From NCBI RefSeq assembly GCF_019668465.1, contig NZ_AP024828.1, positions 2,418,001-2,482,000 on the forward strand: a stretch of DNA of 64,000 nt, written 5' to 3'. The notes beneath the pieces were generated by a model that saw only the letters and a program-made list of their open reading frames with translations, had not been told where the DNA came from and did no database searches. Shown one piece after another: positions 24,140 through 36,318 of the stretch. Origin of the DNA: Mycobacterium senriense (GTDB lineage: Bacteria; Actinomycetota; Actinomycetes; Mycobacteriales; Mycobacteriaceae). Numbering within the stretch: position 1 is the first letter of the stretch; each line of letters opens with the position of its first letter. The position numbers were made by a program, and so were the translations under genes.

Positions 24140-25768
24140 TCAATAGCCCGGGCCGATGGCCTCGCCGGACATCTCTTCGGCGCGAGCCCGAGGGGCGTCC
24201 GAGTCCGGGGTGCCGGCCAGGTTCACCGGACGCGCCAATTGGGTGGGCGCCCGACGGCCGCGCAGCTCGACCACCTCGCCGACGTCCCAGCACAGGGCCT
24301 CGGCGTCCAGCGCCCCGCTGACCGCGATGGCCGACGCGAGCACGTGGCCGGGCTCCAGCTTGGCGAGTTCGGTCAGCCGGGCGGCCTCGTTGACCGGGTC
24401 GCCGATCACCGTGTACTCGAAGCGGGCCTGCGCGCCGATGTGACCGGCGATGGCCCGCCCGGATGACACCCCGATGCCGAACTCCGCCGAACCGATCACC
24501 GGCAGCAGCGCGTCGTGCAGTTCCCGGGCCGCGGCCAGCGCGCCACCGGGTGAGTCGGGGTGCTCGATCGGCGCGCCGAAGATGGCCAGCGCGGCGTCAC
24601 CCTGGAACTTGTTGACGAAACCACCATGCTTGCCAACGGTGTCCACGACCACCCGGAAGAACTCGTTGAGCAGGTGGACGACCTCGGCGGGCGGCCGGGT
24701 CGAGGCCAGCTGGGTGGAGCCGACCAGGTCCACGAACAACACCGCGACATCGCGCTCCTGGCCGCCCAGTTCGGTGCCGCGCTCCAGCGCCCGGCGGGCC
24801 ACGTCCTCGCCGACGTAGCGGCCGAACAGGTCACGCAGCCGCTGCCGCTCGGACAGGTCGCGGACCATGTCGTTGAAGCCCGCCTGCAGCAGGCCCAGCT
24901 CGCTGGCGTCGTAGATCTGCATGTGCGCGTTGTAGTTTCCGCGCTGCACCTCGGAGAGCGCCCAGCGCAGCTGGCGCAGCGGGTCGGCGATCGACATGGC
25001 CACCAGCAGCGTGCTGACCAGCCCGATGCCCAGCGCCGCCACCGCCAGCAACAGGATGGGCGTGAACAGCTTCTCCGGGGTGGCGTGCAGCAGCGACGTC
25101 TTGTCGGCCACCACCGCCAGCACGATCGCCAGCACCGGCACGGCGGTGGACAGCATCCAGGTCAGGATCTGCCGCAGGATGACGCCGGGCGCCTTGACGT
25201 TCTCGGGCACCCCGCTGCGCAGGGCGGCCACCGCCACCGGCCGCAACACCCGTTCGGACTGCAGGTAGCCGATGATCGAGGTGGCCGCGGCGCCGAGCCC
25301 GGTGGACACCGCGACCACGGGCGCGGCGTATCGGGCCACCGACCAGCTGGCGATGATGAACACCACGCTGCCGATGGCCCAGGCCACGATGCTGATCAGG
25401 GTGCGGTAGAACGGCATTCGCAGCGCGCGGCTGCGGGCCAGTTCGGTGGCCGCCGGATCGGCCTCGGCGAGCATGTTGTCGCGGCGCTGCCACCGGAACA
25501 CCGGCATCAGCAGCCGCAGCGTCACGGCCAACCCGGTGAGGAAGACGACCACCAGCGCGGTGGCGAAGATCGCCACGTTCAAGACCGGCAGATCCTGCAA
25601 CTGGATGCGGTCCTCGGGCGGCAGCGCGTAGCGGAGGAAGCCGAGCACGAACAGGGCGCCGATGATGTCGGCCTGCAGCATGCTCAGCGAGAACAGCGGC
25701 CACGGCGTGCGCATCACCCAGCGGACGAATGCGCTGATCCGCCCCGGTAGTGCCGCCGCCGTTGTCAC
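24140..25768 (-). CDS. Membrane class III adenylate cyclase with HAMP domain (Rv3645-like)
   Basis: 542 residues from GTG 25768 (VTTAAALPGRISAFVRW); the longer open frame upstream is not conserved in character. Six hydrophobic helices in the first 250 residues lead into a HAMP domain (AMSIADPLRQLRWALSEVQRGNYN) and a cyclase catalytic domain: metal Asp in VLFVDLVGSTQLA, second Asp in KFQGDAALAIFG, and transition-state residues in YTVIGDPVNEAARL. In M. tuberculosis Rv3645 is a major cAMP source and is needed for tolerance of long-chain fatty acids and intrinsic drug resistance. Divergent from the delta' gene with a 154 bp gap. Confidence 0.93.
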   Translation of the reverse strand: MTTAAALPGRISAFVRWVMRTPWPLFSLSMLQADIIGALFVLGFLRYALPPEDRIQLQDLPVLNVAIFATALVVVFLTGLAVTLRLLMPVFRWQRRDNMLAEADPAATELARSRALRMPFYRTLISIVAWAIGSVVFIIASWSVARYAAPVVAVSTGLGAAATSIIGYLQSERVLRPVAVAALRSGVPENVKAPGVILRQILTWMLSTAVPVLAIVLAVVADKTSLLHATPEKLFTPILLLAVAALGIGLVSTLLVAMSIADPLRQLRWALSEVQRGNYNAHMQIYDASELGLLQAGFNDMVRDLSERQRLRDLFGRYVGEDVARRALERGTELGGQERDVAVLFVDLVGSTQLASTRPPAEVVHLLNEFFRVVVDTVGKHGGFVNKFQGDAALAIFGAPIEHPDSPGGALAAARELHDALLPVIGSAEFGIGVSSGRAIAGHIGAQARFEYTVIGDPVNEAARLTELAKLEPGHVLASAIAVSGALDAEALCWDVGEVVELRGRRAPTQLARPVNLAGTPDSDAPRARAEEMSGEAIGPGY

Positions 25769-25922
25769 TAACCCACCGTATCGGTCACCGCCGACCTCCC
25801 GGAAACTTAATAAGGATCTCGGCAGGTCGTTCGGGTACAGTCGCCGACGCCGAAGATAACGGAATGGTCGCGGTACGGTGGCCGTTCGGTATCTGTCGGC
25901 AGCGCCACTACTGTTACCGGTG

Positions 25923-27131
25923 ATGTCCGGGGTGTTTACGCGGCTGGTAGGCCAGGACGCGGTGACGGCCGAGCTGCTGGCCGCCGCCCGAGCCGCTCGT
26001 GGTGACTCAGGCCACAACGCGGTGGGCGCCGGGACTATGACACATGCGTGGCTGATCACCGGTCCGCCGGGTTCGGGGCGGTCGGTGGCGGCGCTGTGCT
26101 TCGCCGCCGCGCTGCAGTGCACGTCAGACGGGGACCCGGGCTGCGGGCGCTGCCACGCGTGCACGACGACCATGGCCGGCACCCACGCCGACGTGCGGCG
26201 GGTGATTCCCGAAGGCCTGTCCATCGGGGTCGACGAGATGCGGTCGATCGTGCAGATCGCGTCGCGACGCCCGGCCACCGGGCACTGGCAGGTCGTGGTG
26301 ATCGAGGACGCCGATCGGCTGACCGAGGGCGCCGCCAACGCCCTGCTGAAGGTGGTCGAGGAACCGCCGCCGTCGACGGTGTTCCTGCTGTGCGCGCCGT
26401 CGGTGGATCCCGAGGACATCGCCATCACGCTGCGCTCCCGGTGCCGGCATGTGGCGCTGGTGACGCCGTCGACCGAGGCGATCGCGCACGTGCTGGTCGA
26501 CAGCGACGGCCTGAGCCCGGACACGGCGAGCTGGGCGGCGTCGGTCAGCGGCGGCCACGTGGGCCGGGCGCGCCGGCTGGCCACCGACCCCGAGGCCAGG
26601 GAGCGCCGGGAGCGGTCGCTGTCGCTGGTACGCGATGCCGCGACCCCGTCGCGGGCCTACGCCGCCGCCGAAGAGCTGGTGGCCGCGGCCGAGGCCGAGG
26701 CCGTCGTGCTGACCGCGGGCCGCGCCGAGGCCGAGACCGAGGAACTGCGCACCGCCCTGGGTGCCGGCGGCACCGGCAAGGGCACCGCGGGCGCGATGCG
26801 CGGCGCGGCCGGGGCGATGAAGGACCTTGAGCGACGGCAGAAGTCGCGGCAGACCCGGGCCTCGCGCGACGCACTGGACCGTGCGCTGATCGACCTGGCC
26901 ACCTATTTCCGGGACGCGCTGATGACCTCTGCCCACGCGGGGGCGGTGTCCGCCAATCATCCGGATATGGCCGAGAAGGTCGCGGCGCTGGCCGCCCACG
27001 CCCCGCCCGCGCGGCTGCTGCGTTGCATCGAAGCGGTGCTCGAATGCCGCGAGGCGCTGGCGATCAACGTCAAGCAGAAGTTCGCCGTCGACGCCATGGT
27101 CGCCACCATCGGCCAGGAACTGCGCGACTGA
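25923..27131 (+). CDS. holB: DNA polymerase III subunit delta' (clamp-loader ATPase fold)
   Basis: 402 residues from ATG 25923 (MSGVFTRLVGQDAV). AAA+ fold: ITGPPGSGRSVAA at about residues 45-57 is a Walker A in which the usual GK[T/S] lysine is arginine, as expected for the non-hydrolysing delta' subunit. A zinc site has cysteines CGRCHAC plus an earlier C, and IEDADRLTEGAANALLKVVEEPP is the delta'/gamma family signature. SRC appears as ITLRSRC. Length matches Rv3644c (401). It acts in loading the beta clamp. The tRNA-Thr gene follows about 65 bp downstream. Confidence 0.92.
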   Translation: MSGVFTRLVGQDAVTAELLAAARAARGDSGHNAVGAGTMTHAWLITGPPGSGRSVAALCFAAALQCTSDGDPGCGRCHACTTTMAGTHADVRRVIPEGLSIGVDEMRSIVQIASRRPATGHWQVVVIEDADRLTEGAANALLKVVEEPPPSTVFLLCAPSVDPEDIAITLRSRCRHVALVTPSTEAIAHVLVDSDGLSPDTASWAASVSGGHVGRARRLATDPEARERRERSLSLVRDAATPSRAYAAAEELVAAAEAEAVVLTAGRAEAETEELRTALGAGGTGKGTAGAMRGAAGAMKDLERRQKSRQTRASRDALDRALIDLATYFRDALMTSAHAGAVSANHPDMAEKVAALAAHAPPARLLRCIEAVLECREALAINVKQKFAVDAMVATIGQELRD

Positions 27132-27195
27132 TTGCGGGCGGCTTGGGAGTGCCTGCCCTTCTGCCGTAGACTCGTGCCGCCCGGCGTGCGGGTAT

Positions 27196-27271
27196 GCCGC
27201 CTTAGCTCAGTCGGTAGAGCGATTCACTCGTAATGAATAGGTCGGGGGTTCGATTCCCCCAGGCGGCTCCA
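27196..27271 (+). tRNA. tRNA-Thr (anticodon CGT)
   Basis: A 76-nt cloverleaf: acceptor GCCGCCT (27196-27202) pairs with AGGCGGC (27261-27267), D arm AGCTCAG...AGC, anticodon stem ATTCA/TGAAT around loop CTCGTAA (anticodon CGT), T arm GGGGGTTCGATTCCCCC, discriminator T and an encoded CCA (27269-27271). In M. tuberculosis a block of extra genes lies next to this tRNA; here the following gene begins immediately, so the site appears unoccupied. Confidence 0.98.
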
Positions 27272-27275
27272 TCTT

Positions 27276-30341
<3,066 letters not shown>

Positions 30342-30354
30342 TTTCTAACCCTTT

Positions 30355-31050
30355 TCATCTCGGGAGCCGTCCTCGCAGGAACCCGTCGAAAATGATGTTG
30401 ACGCCGTTGAGCAAGGGTTGCCCCTTCGACCTCGAGTACTCGGTGTAGAGCACCTCGATCGGCTCTTCGGCGACGCGCCAATGGTTTTCGTCGATCAGCA
30501 TAATGAATTCGTTGGCGTGGCTCATGCCGCTCATGGTGATGTCCAGGCCGTCGGCGACCTTCTTGTTGAACACCCGCAGCCCATTGTTGGTGTCGGTCAG
30601 GCCAAGCCGGCGGCCGCGCCGGCTCAACCGCGCGGCGGTCTGCAGCACGATCCGCTTGACGAACGGCGGCCGGGCGCTTTGTTGCGTGCCGAACCGGGTG
30701 CCGATGACGATGTCCACATCGCCGGCCCGCAACCGGTCCACCATGGTCGCCAGGTCCTTGACGCGGTGCTGGCCGTCGGCGTCGAAGGTGGCGAAGATCT
30801 GGGCCCCCGGCTGCCTGCGGGCGTACTCGACGCCGGTCTGGATGGCGGCGCCCTGCCCGAGGTTGATCGGATGCCGCACCAGGTGAGCCCCGGCCCTCAG
30901 CGCGATCTCACCGGTGTCGTCGGCGCTGCCGTCGTCCACGCAGACGACGTGGTCGAACACCGAGCGCACATCGGCGACCACCTCGCCGATGACAGCTGCT
31001 TCGTTGAAGGCGGGAATGACGACCCAGACGACATCCGTTTCAGTACCCAT
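30355..31050 (-). CDS. ppgS: Family 2 glycosyltransferase, polyprenyl-phospho-N-acetylgalactosamine synthase-like
   Basis: 231 residues. GT-A fold: VWVVIPAFNEAAVIGEVVADV at the N-terminus, VDDGSADDTGEIA (nucleotide-binding Asp), and the DxD-type TFDADGQHRV near residue 90. It has no C-terminal membrane helices, so membrane attachment is likely through the adjacent DUF2304 protein. Synteny identifies it with Rv3631 (PpgS), which makes polyprenyl-phospho-GalNAc, the donor for the galactosamine decoration of arabinogalactan. Preceded by the flippase gene on the same strand, so the three-gene operon looks like donor synthesis plus lipid translocation. Confidence 0.85.
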   Translation of the reverse strand: MGTETDVVWVVIPAFNEAAVIGEVVADVRSVFDHVVCVDDGSADDTGEIALRAGAHLVRHPINLGQGAAIQTGVEYARRQPGAQIFATFDADGQHRVKDLATMVDRLRAGDVDIVIGTRFGTQQSARPPFVKRIVLQTAARLSRRGRRLGLTDTNNGLRVFNKKVADGLDITMSGMSHANEFIMLIDENHWRVAEEPIEVLYTEYSRSKGQPLLNGVNIIFDGFLRGRLPR

Positions 31051-31085
31051 CTAAGCCCACAAGGTACACGTTGGTGCAGGTCATA

Positions 31086-32354
31086 TCAGCCGGTAGAGCG
31101 CGCGGCGCGCGACAGCGCCAGTAGATGGACGCCGATCCCCACCACCGGGCCGCACAACAGCCCGACCACGGTCCGGGTCTGCAGGGACAGCGGCAGCAAC
31201 AGCAGCAGTCCCGACGCGACCGTGGCGCTCACCCAACCCAGCGAGTAGGCGCGGTGCAGGGCGGCGGCCACGGCGGCCGCCCCGGTCAGTGTCAGCATGG
31301 CGATCGCCACCGCGGCCGCGGTCAGCCACGCCAGCAAGGCGCTGCTGGCGTGGTACTGCGGCCCGAACGCGACCCGCAACAGCCACGGGCCCACCACACC
31401 CGCGGCCACCACCCCGACCGCGCCGATCGCCCCGACGATCCCCGCCGGGGCGAGCAGCGCGCGGATCCGGTCGCTGCGCTCGTCGACGAAATGGGCAATC
31501 AGGTTGCCCTGCATGGCCGTCAGCGGCACCAGCAGCGGCGCGCGGGTCAGCGTGACGGCCAGAATGATCACCCCGCCCTGCGCGCCGAGCTCCGCGCTGG
31601 TCAGCTTCAGCAGCACCGGAAATCCCATCACCAGGATGGCGCTGGCGCCGGCCGCGGTGATCGAATGCGCCGCGCCGCGCAGGAAGGTCGCGGTGCCGCC
31701 CGGGGTCAGCAGGCGGGCGGTGGCCCGGGTGGCCGGCGAGGCCACCAGCAGGAGCAGCCAGGCGACCGCGCCCGCCACCGTCGCCCACAGGAAGCCGACC
31801 AATCGCCAGCCCAGCGCCACGGTGGCCGCGGCCACCAGCACCCTAATGACGGCATCGGTCACCATCAGCGCGCCGTAGCGGGTCCACTGGTTGGTGCCGG
31901 CCAGCATGCCCAGCAGGGTGGCGTGCACGCAGAACCCGGCCAGCCCGACGCTGAGCAGGGCCACCGACAGCAGCCGCGACTCGACGAACACCCGGCCGCT
32001 CCACAGCGGGGAGCTGCCGGCGATCAGGACGGCCGCGGCGATCCCGACCAGCATCGCGACGCGCATCGGGTGGGTGCGGGGCTCGCCGTGCGCCGGCAGT
32101 GCGGCCAGGTCGCTGATGTAGGGGGTCGAGCGGACTTCGCGGGTGGTTTCCTGCAGCAGGCCGTTGGCCGCGCCGGTGACCAGTCCGAAAGCCCCCCAGA
32201 ACACGCCGAATATCGAGAACCCGCTCGGCGCCAGGTCACGAGCGGCCAGATAGATTACGGCGTAACCGCACAACGCCGTGACGGCGGTGGCGGTGCCGAC
32301 CCGGGCCATGCTGCCACGCGCCACCGGCCCCTGCGAGGCGCTGATCTCGGTCAT
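31086..32354 (-). CDS. Oligosaccharide/polyprenyl-sugar flippase-like membrane protein (Rv3630-like)
   Basis: 422 residues with about 12 hydrophobic helices and no catalytic motif, in the layout of polysaccharide-biosynthesis (MATE/MVF-like) exporters: TATAVTALCGYAVIYLAARD, ASAILVMGFPVLLKLTSAEL, GIVGAIGAVGVVAAGVVGPWLL, and LIAHFVDERSDRIRALL in a cytoplasmic loop. It is the first gene of the operon leading to PpgS and the DUF2304 protein, so it could translocate the lipid-linked sugar they produce. That link is inference from gene order. Confidence 0.78.
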   Translation of the reverse strand: MTEISASQGPVARGSMARVGTATAVTALCGYAVIYLAARDLAPSGFSIFGVFWGAFGLVTGAANGLLQETTREVRSTPYISDLAALPAHGEPRTHPMRVAMLVGIAAAVLIAGSSPLWSGRVFVESRLLSVALLSVGLAGFCVHATLLGMLAGTNQWTRYGALMVTDAVIRVLVAAATVALGWRLVGFLWATVAGAVAWLLLLVASPATRATARLLTPGGTATFLRGAAHSITAAGASAILVMGFPVLLKLTSAELGAQGGVIILAVTLTRAPLLVPLTAMQGNLIAHFVDERSDRIRALLAPAGIVGAIGAVGVVAAGVVGPWLLRVAFGPQYHASSALLAWLTAAAVAIAMLTLTGAAAVAAALHRAYSLGWVSATVASGLLLLLPLSLQTRTVVGLLCGPVVGIGVHLLALSRAARSTG

Positions 32355-32482
32355 CGGGTCCGCGGCGCTTTCGGCCGACTGCCCCGATGTTTCGCCACAA
32401 TTTGAAAATTCTATGCGGCCCGCAGCGATCGCCCATCGCGGCGATCCGGTTCGCTAGTGTGATCGGCTGTCGGAAAGGATCC

Positions 32483-33574
32483 ATGTCCGCTCTGCGCACC
32501 TTCGGGATCTCGCTGGTGGTCACCGCGGCGGCGCTGTGCCTCGGATATGCCTACTGCGGCTTCAAAGGTCTTTATCTGCTGCTGGTGCTGGCCGCCCTCG
32601 AGGTGTCGCTCTCGTTCGACAACGCCATCATCAACGCCTCGATCCTGAAGCGGATGAGCCGCTTCTGGCAGCGGATGTTCCTGACGATCGGGATCCTCGT
32701 CGCCGTGTTCGGCATGCGACTGCTCTTCCCGCTGCTCATCGTCTGGGCGACCGCGGGGCTGGAACCGGTGCGCGCCATGGAGCTGGCGCTGCATCCGCCG
32801 CCGCACGGCGCGCTGGAGTTTCCGGACGGCTCGCCCAGCTACGAAAAGCTCGTCATCGCCGCGCATCCCCAGATCGCCGCGTTCGGCGGCATCTTCCTGT
32901 TGATGCTGTTCCTGGATTTCGTCTTCTATGACCGAGACATCAAGTGGCTCAAGTGGATTGAGATCCCCTTCGCGCGCATCGGCCGGCTGGGGCAGGTGTC
33001 GCTGGTGGTCACCGGCCTTTCGCTGGTGCTGGTGGGCACGCAATTGACGCACTCCGCAGACGAGGCCGCGACGGTGCTGACCGCCGGACTGCTGGGCATG
33101 GTCACCTATCTGGTGGTCAACGGATTGAGCCGGGCATTCCGGCCGGCCGACACCGACACCCCCACCGACGCCGGCAGGGTCGGCCCGGCGACGCGCTGGG
33201 CCGGGCTGGCCCTGTTCGGTTACCTCGAGGTCCTCGACGCCGCCTTCTCCTTCGACGGCGTCACCGGCGCGTTCGCCATCACCTCGGACCCGATCGTCAT
33301 CGCGCTGGGGCTGGGACTGGTCGGCTCGATGTTCGTCCGGTCGATCACCATCTATCTGGTCCGCCAGGAGGCCTTGGGCCGGTACGTCTATCTGGAACAC
33401 GGCGCGCACTGGGCGATCGGGGCGCTGGCCGTGATCATGCTGGCCTCCATCGAGCCGAAGTTCGAGGTACCCGAGGCCGTCACCGCCTCGGTCGGCGTGG
33501 TCTTCATCGCGGCGGCGCTGGGATGGAGCATCCTGCGCAATCGCCGCGCCGCCCGCGCCGGCGCGACGGTCTAG
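32483..33574 (+). CDS. DUF475/TerC-like membrane protein (Rv3629c-like)
   Basis: 363 residues from ATG 32483, preceded by GGAAAGGA; the frame is open further up but has no better start. Nine or so helices, with the two TerC-type acidic motifs: SLSFDNAIINASILKRMS early and AAFSFDGVTGAFAITSDP late, each with Asp in the membrane. The YDRDIKWLKWIEIP segment is cytoplasmic. TerC relatives are tied to tellurite resistance and metal (Mn2+) export in other bacteria; this subfamily is not characterised. It overlaps the convergent gene by 4 bp. Confidence 0.83.
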   Translation: MSALRTFGISLVVTAAALCLGYAYCGFKGLYLLLVLAALEVSLSFDNAIINASILKRMSRFWQRMFLTIGILVAVFGMRLLFPLLIVWATAGLEPVRAMELALHPPPHGALEFPDGSPSYEKLVIAAHPQIAAFGGIFLLMLFLDFVFYDRDIKWLKWIEIPFARIGRLGQVSLVVTGLSLVLVGTQLTHSADEAATVLTAGLLGMVTYLVVNGLSRAFRPADTDTPTDAGRVGPATRWAGLALFGYLEVLDAAFSFDGVTGAFAITSDPIVIALGLGLVGSMFVRSITIYLVRQEALGRYVYLEHGAHWAIGALAVIMLASIEPKFEVPEAVTASVGVVFIAAALGWSILRNRRAARAGATV

Positions 33575-34263
33575 GCCTCGATCTGTCCGGCGATGCGCTG
33601 TTCGATGGCGGCCCGCGCGGGGGCGGGAAGCGCGATCAAACCGTCGAGCTCCTTGGTCGCCCGCGCGTAGGCGTTCTGGCGTTCCTCGCGGGTCGCCGCT
33701 TCGTCGTTCGCCAGGTGCAGCAGGTTCTGGGCGCGCGCCAGCCGCTGCTGGTCGTCGGCCGAGAAGTCGCTGCGCCGCCGCCGGATCGCCTCGGCCTCGG
33801 CGATCTCGAACGCGCTGAGGTACTCGTGGACGGCATCGCGGTAGTCCAGCAGCGCATCCCGGTCACCCACCAGGGCGTCGGGCGGTTCCGGCCGTAGCAG
33901 GTCGGCGCGGCGCTTCGCCTTATGGAAGGCGATGGTGAGCGGGTCGCGCATGTTGGTCATCAGCGGGAAGTCCAACAGCTTTGCGATGTCGACCTCATAG
34001 TCGAACCACCGGGCGTCGGTACGGTCATGTGCGGCAACGAGCTTGGCGAGTTCCCGGCGGTCGGCTTGCTCTTGGGTCCGCCCCCGCCCGGATGCCTCGG
34101 CCACCGCGATCTTGGCCTGCTGCTTCAACCGGTAACGCTCCATCCGGCGCTCGGCTCGACGCTCGTTGGCCGCGGCGATGGCCCTCAGCCCGCCGCCGAT
34201 CACGCCGCCCAGCGGGAAAACCAGCCACCAGAAATTCGCGGCGAAATGCAGCACCGGGGTCAC
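33571..34263 (-). CDS. Hypothetical membrane-anchored coiled-coil protein
   Basis: 230 residues. One N-terminal hydrophobic segment (LHFAANFWWLVFPLGGVIGGGLRAIAAA) is followed by a strongly charged helical region (NERRAERRMERYRLKQQAKIAVAEA) and a helical body with charge repeats (RDALLDYRDAVHEYLSAFEIAEAEAIRRRR, QQRLARAQNLLHLANDEAATREERQNAYARAT). I recognise no family. Codon use is ordinary for the region, the ATG has no strong Shine-Dalgarno, and a coding function is supported mainly by length and frame. It sits between the DUF475 gene (4 bp overlap) and ppa. Confidence 0.72.
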   Translation of the reverse strand: MTPVLHFAANFWWLVFPLGGVIGGGLRAIAAANERRAERRMERYRLKQQAKIAVAEASGRGRTQEQADRRELAKLVAAHDRTDARWFDYEVDIAKLLDFPLMTNMRDPLTIAFHKAKRRADLLRPEPPDALVGDRDALLDYRDAVHEYLSAFEIAEAEAIRRRRSDFSADDQQRLARAQNLLHLANDEAATREERQNAYARATKELDGLIALPAPARAAIEQRIAGQIEA

Positions 34264-34339
34264 ATCGCCAGGATGCCACCGAGAATCCCGCAGCGGCGAG
34301 CGCGCGATTACGCCGAAAGCATCAACGCGCCGGTGTTGT

Positions 34340-34828
34340 TCAGTGCCCTTCGGTCTTGAACCGCTCGATCGAGCGCTGGATCTCCGCCTCGGCCTCTTCG
34401 CGGCCGACCCAGTCCGCGGCCTTGACGAACTTGCCCGGTTCCAGGTCCTTGTAGTGCACGAAGAAGTGCTTGATCACGTCCAGCTCGAACTCCGGAACGT
34501 CGCCGATGTCCTGGATGTGGTCCCAGCGGTGATCGCCGGCCGGCACGCACAGCACCTTGTCGTCGCCGCCCTTTTCGTCGGTCATCCGGAACATGCCGAC
34601 CGGACGGGCCTCCACGATGACGCCGGGGAACACCGACTGCGGCAACAGGACCATCGCGTCCAGCGGATCGCCGTCTTCGCCGAGGGTGTCGTCGATGAAG
34701 CCGTAGTCGGTCGGGTAGGCCATCGCGGTGTACAGGTAGCGGTCCAGACGTAGCCGTCCAGTCTCGTGGTCGACCTCGTACTTGTTCCGCTGGCCCTTTT
34801 GGATCTCGATGGTCACGTCGAATTCCAC
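34340..34828 (-). CDS. ppa: Inorganic pyrophosphatase
   Basis: 162 residues from GTG 34828 ([18 protein letters not shown]), with GAAGGAG eight bases upstream; a longer frame exists but the mature M. tuberculosis protein starts here. The family I PPase catalytic motif is [10 protein letters not shown] at about 53-62, with YPTDYGFI and [17 protein letters not shown]. Hydrolyses PPi to pull biosynthetic reactions forward. Divergent from dacB with 104 bp between starts. Confidence 0.97.
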   Translation of the reverse strand: MEFDVTIEIQKGQRNKYEVDHETGRLRLDRYLYTAMAYPTDYGFIDDTLGEDGDPLDAMVLLPQSVFPGVIVEARPVGMFRMTDEKGGDDKVLCVPAGDHRWDHIQDIGDVPEFELDVIKHFFVHYKDLEPGKFVKAADWVGREEAEAEIQRSIERFKTEGH

Positions 34829-34932
34829 CGCGTGGACTCCTTCTTTTAGGCAGGCCAATTTTGCTCTGCTACACCCTAGTCGAGCGCGTCGCCGCCGATT
34901 CGGCAGAATGGGTTGAGACAGTCAGGAGAGTG

Positions 34933-36318
34933 ATGGCCCGTACTCGCTGGCAAAAATCCACCCCAGTGCTCATCGGGTTGGGCGTGCTGGCGTTTGTCGT
35001 CGCCGTAGTGGTGGCGGCAACGTTTTTCACCACGACCGGACACGGCGCCAACAGCGCGCATGCCCCGATCCCGCCCCCGCACGCGCCGGCGGTGAAGCCG
35101 GGCATGGTCCCGGTGAGCGACACCGCCGAGCTACCCAGCGGACCCGGCGTCGCCGCGATGCTGGCGCCGGTGGCGGGCGACCCCAACCTGGGCCGGTTAG
35201 GCGGACGGGTCACCGACGCCATCACCGGAAAAGAGCTGTGGCAGGTCGGCGACGACATGCCGCTGGTGCCGGCATCGACCAACAAGGTGCTCACGGCGGC
35301 CGCGGCCTTGCTGACGCTGGACCGCCAGGCCCGGATCAGCACCCGCGTGGTGGCCGGCAGCCAAAACGCGCAGGGGCCGGTCGTGCTGGTGGGCGCGGGT
35401 GATCCGGCACTGTCGGCGGCGCCGCCCGGCGTGGACACCTGGTATCGGGGGTCGGCGCGGCTCAGCGATCTCGTCGAACAGATCCGCCGCAGCGGCGTGA
35501 CGCCGACCTCGGTGCAGGTGGACACCTCCGCGTTCAGCGGACCGACGATGGCGCAGGGCTGGGACCTCGCCGACGTCGACAACGGCGACATCGCGCCGAT
35601 CGAGTCGGTGATGATCGACGCCGGACGCATCCAGCCGTCGACGGTCAACTCGCGGCGGTCCCGGACCCCGGCGCTCGATGCCGGGCGCGAACTGGCCAAG
35701 GCGCTGGGCCTGGACCCCAACGCGGTGACGACCGCCACCGCGCCGTCGGGGGCCCGGCAGGTGGCGGTCGTGCAGTCGGCGCCGCTGGTCCAGCGGCTGT
35801 CCGAGATGATGGACCATTCCGACAACGTGCTGGCCGAAAGCATCGCCCGCGAGGTGGCGGCCGCCATCAACCGGCCGCGCAGCTTCGCCGGGGCCGCCGA
35901 CGCGGTGACCAACCGGCTGACCACCGCGCACGTCGACACGGCGGGTGTGGCGCTGCTCGATTCCAGTGGGCTCTCTGTCGACGACCGGCTGACGGCCAAG
36001 ACGCTCGACGGCGTCCTGCAGGCCGCGGCCGGGCCCGACCAGCCGTCGCTGCGGGCGCTGCTGGATCTGCTCCCGATCGCCGCCGGCAGCGGGACGCTGG
36101 CCGATCGCTTCACCGACGCCTCCACGGCCCAGGGCCCGGCGGGCTGGTTGCGGGCCAAAACCGGCTCGCTGACCGCCATCAACGCGCTGGCCGGGGTGCT
36201 CACGGACCACAGCGGCCGGGTGCTCACCTTCGCGTTCATCTCCAACAACGCCGGCCCGAACGGCCGCAACGTGATGGACGCCCTGGCCACGCGGTTGTGG
36301 TCCTGCGGGTGCTCATGA
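34933..36318 (+). CDS. dacB: D-alanyl-D-alanine carboxypeptidase/endopeptidase, S13 family
   Basis: 461 residues from ATG 34933 (just after AGGAGAG); an in-frame GTG sits directly in front. One N-terminal membrane helix (STPVLIGLGVLAFVVAVVVAATFF) leads to a proline-rich linker and a penicillin-binding domain with SxxK as STNK (about 115), SDN (about 296) and KTGSL (about 409). Cleaves the terminal D-Ala of muropeptides at the outer face. The stop overlaps the start of the metalloprotease gene (ATGA). It corresponds to Rv3627c. Confidence 0.94.
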   Translation: MARTRWQKSTPVLIGLGVLAFVVAVVVAATFFTTTGHGANSAHAPIPPPHAPAVKPGMVPVSDTAELPSGPGVAAMLAPVAGDPNLGRLGGRVTDAITGKELWQVGDDMPLVPASTNKVLTAAAALLTLDRQARISTRVVAGSQNAQGPVVLVGAGDPALSAAPPGVDTWYRGSARLSDLVEQIRRSGVTPTSVQVDTSAFSGPTMAQGWDLADVDNGDIAPIESVMIDAGRIQPSTVNSRRSRTPALDAGRELAKALGLDPNAVTTATAPSGARQVAVVQSAPLVQRLSEMMDHSDNVLAESIAREVAAAINRPRSFAGAADAVTNRLTTAHVDTAGVALLDSSGLSVDDRLTAKTLDGVLQAAAGPDQPSLRALLDLLPIAAGSGTLADRFTDASTAQGPAGWLRAKTGSLTAINALAGVLTDHSGRVLTFAFISNNAGPNGRNVMDALATRLWSCGCS

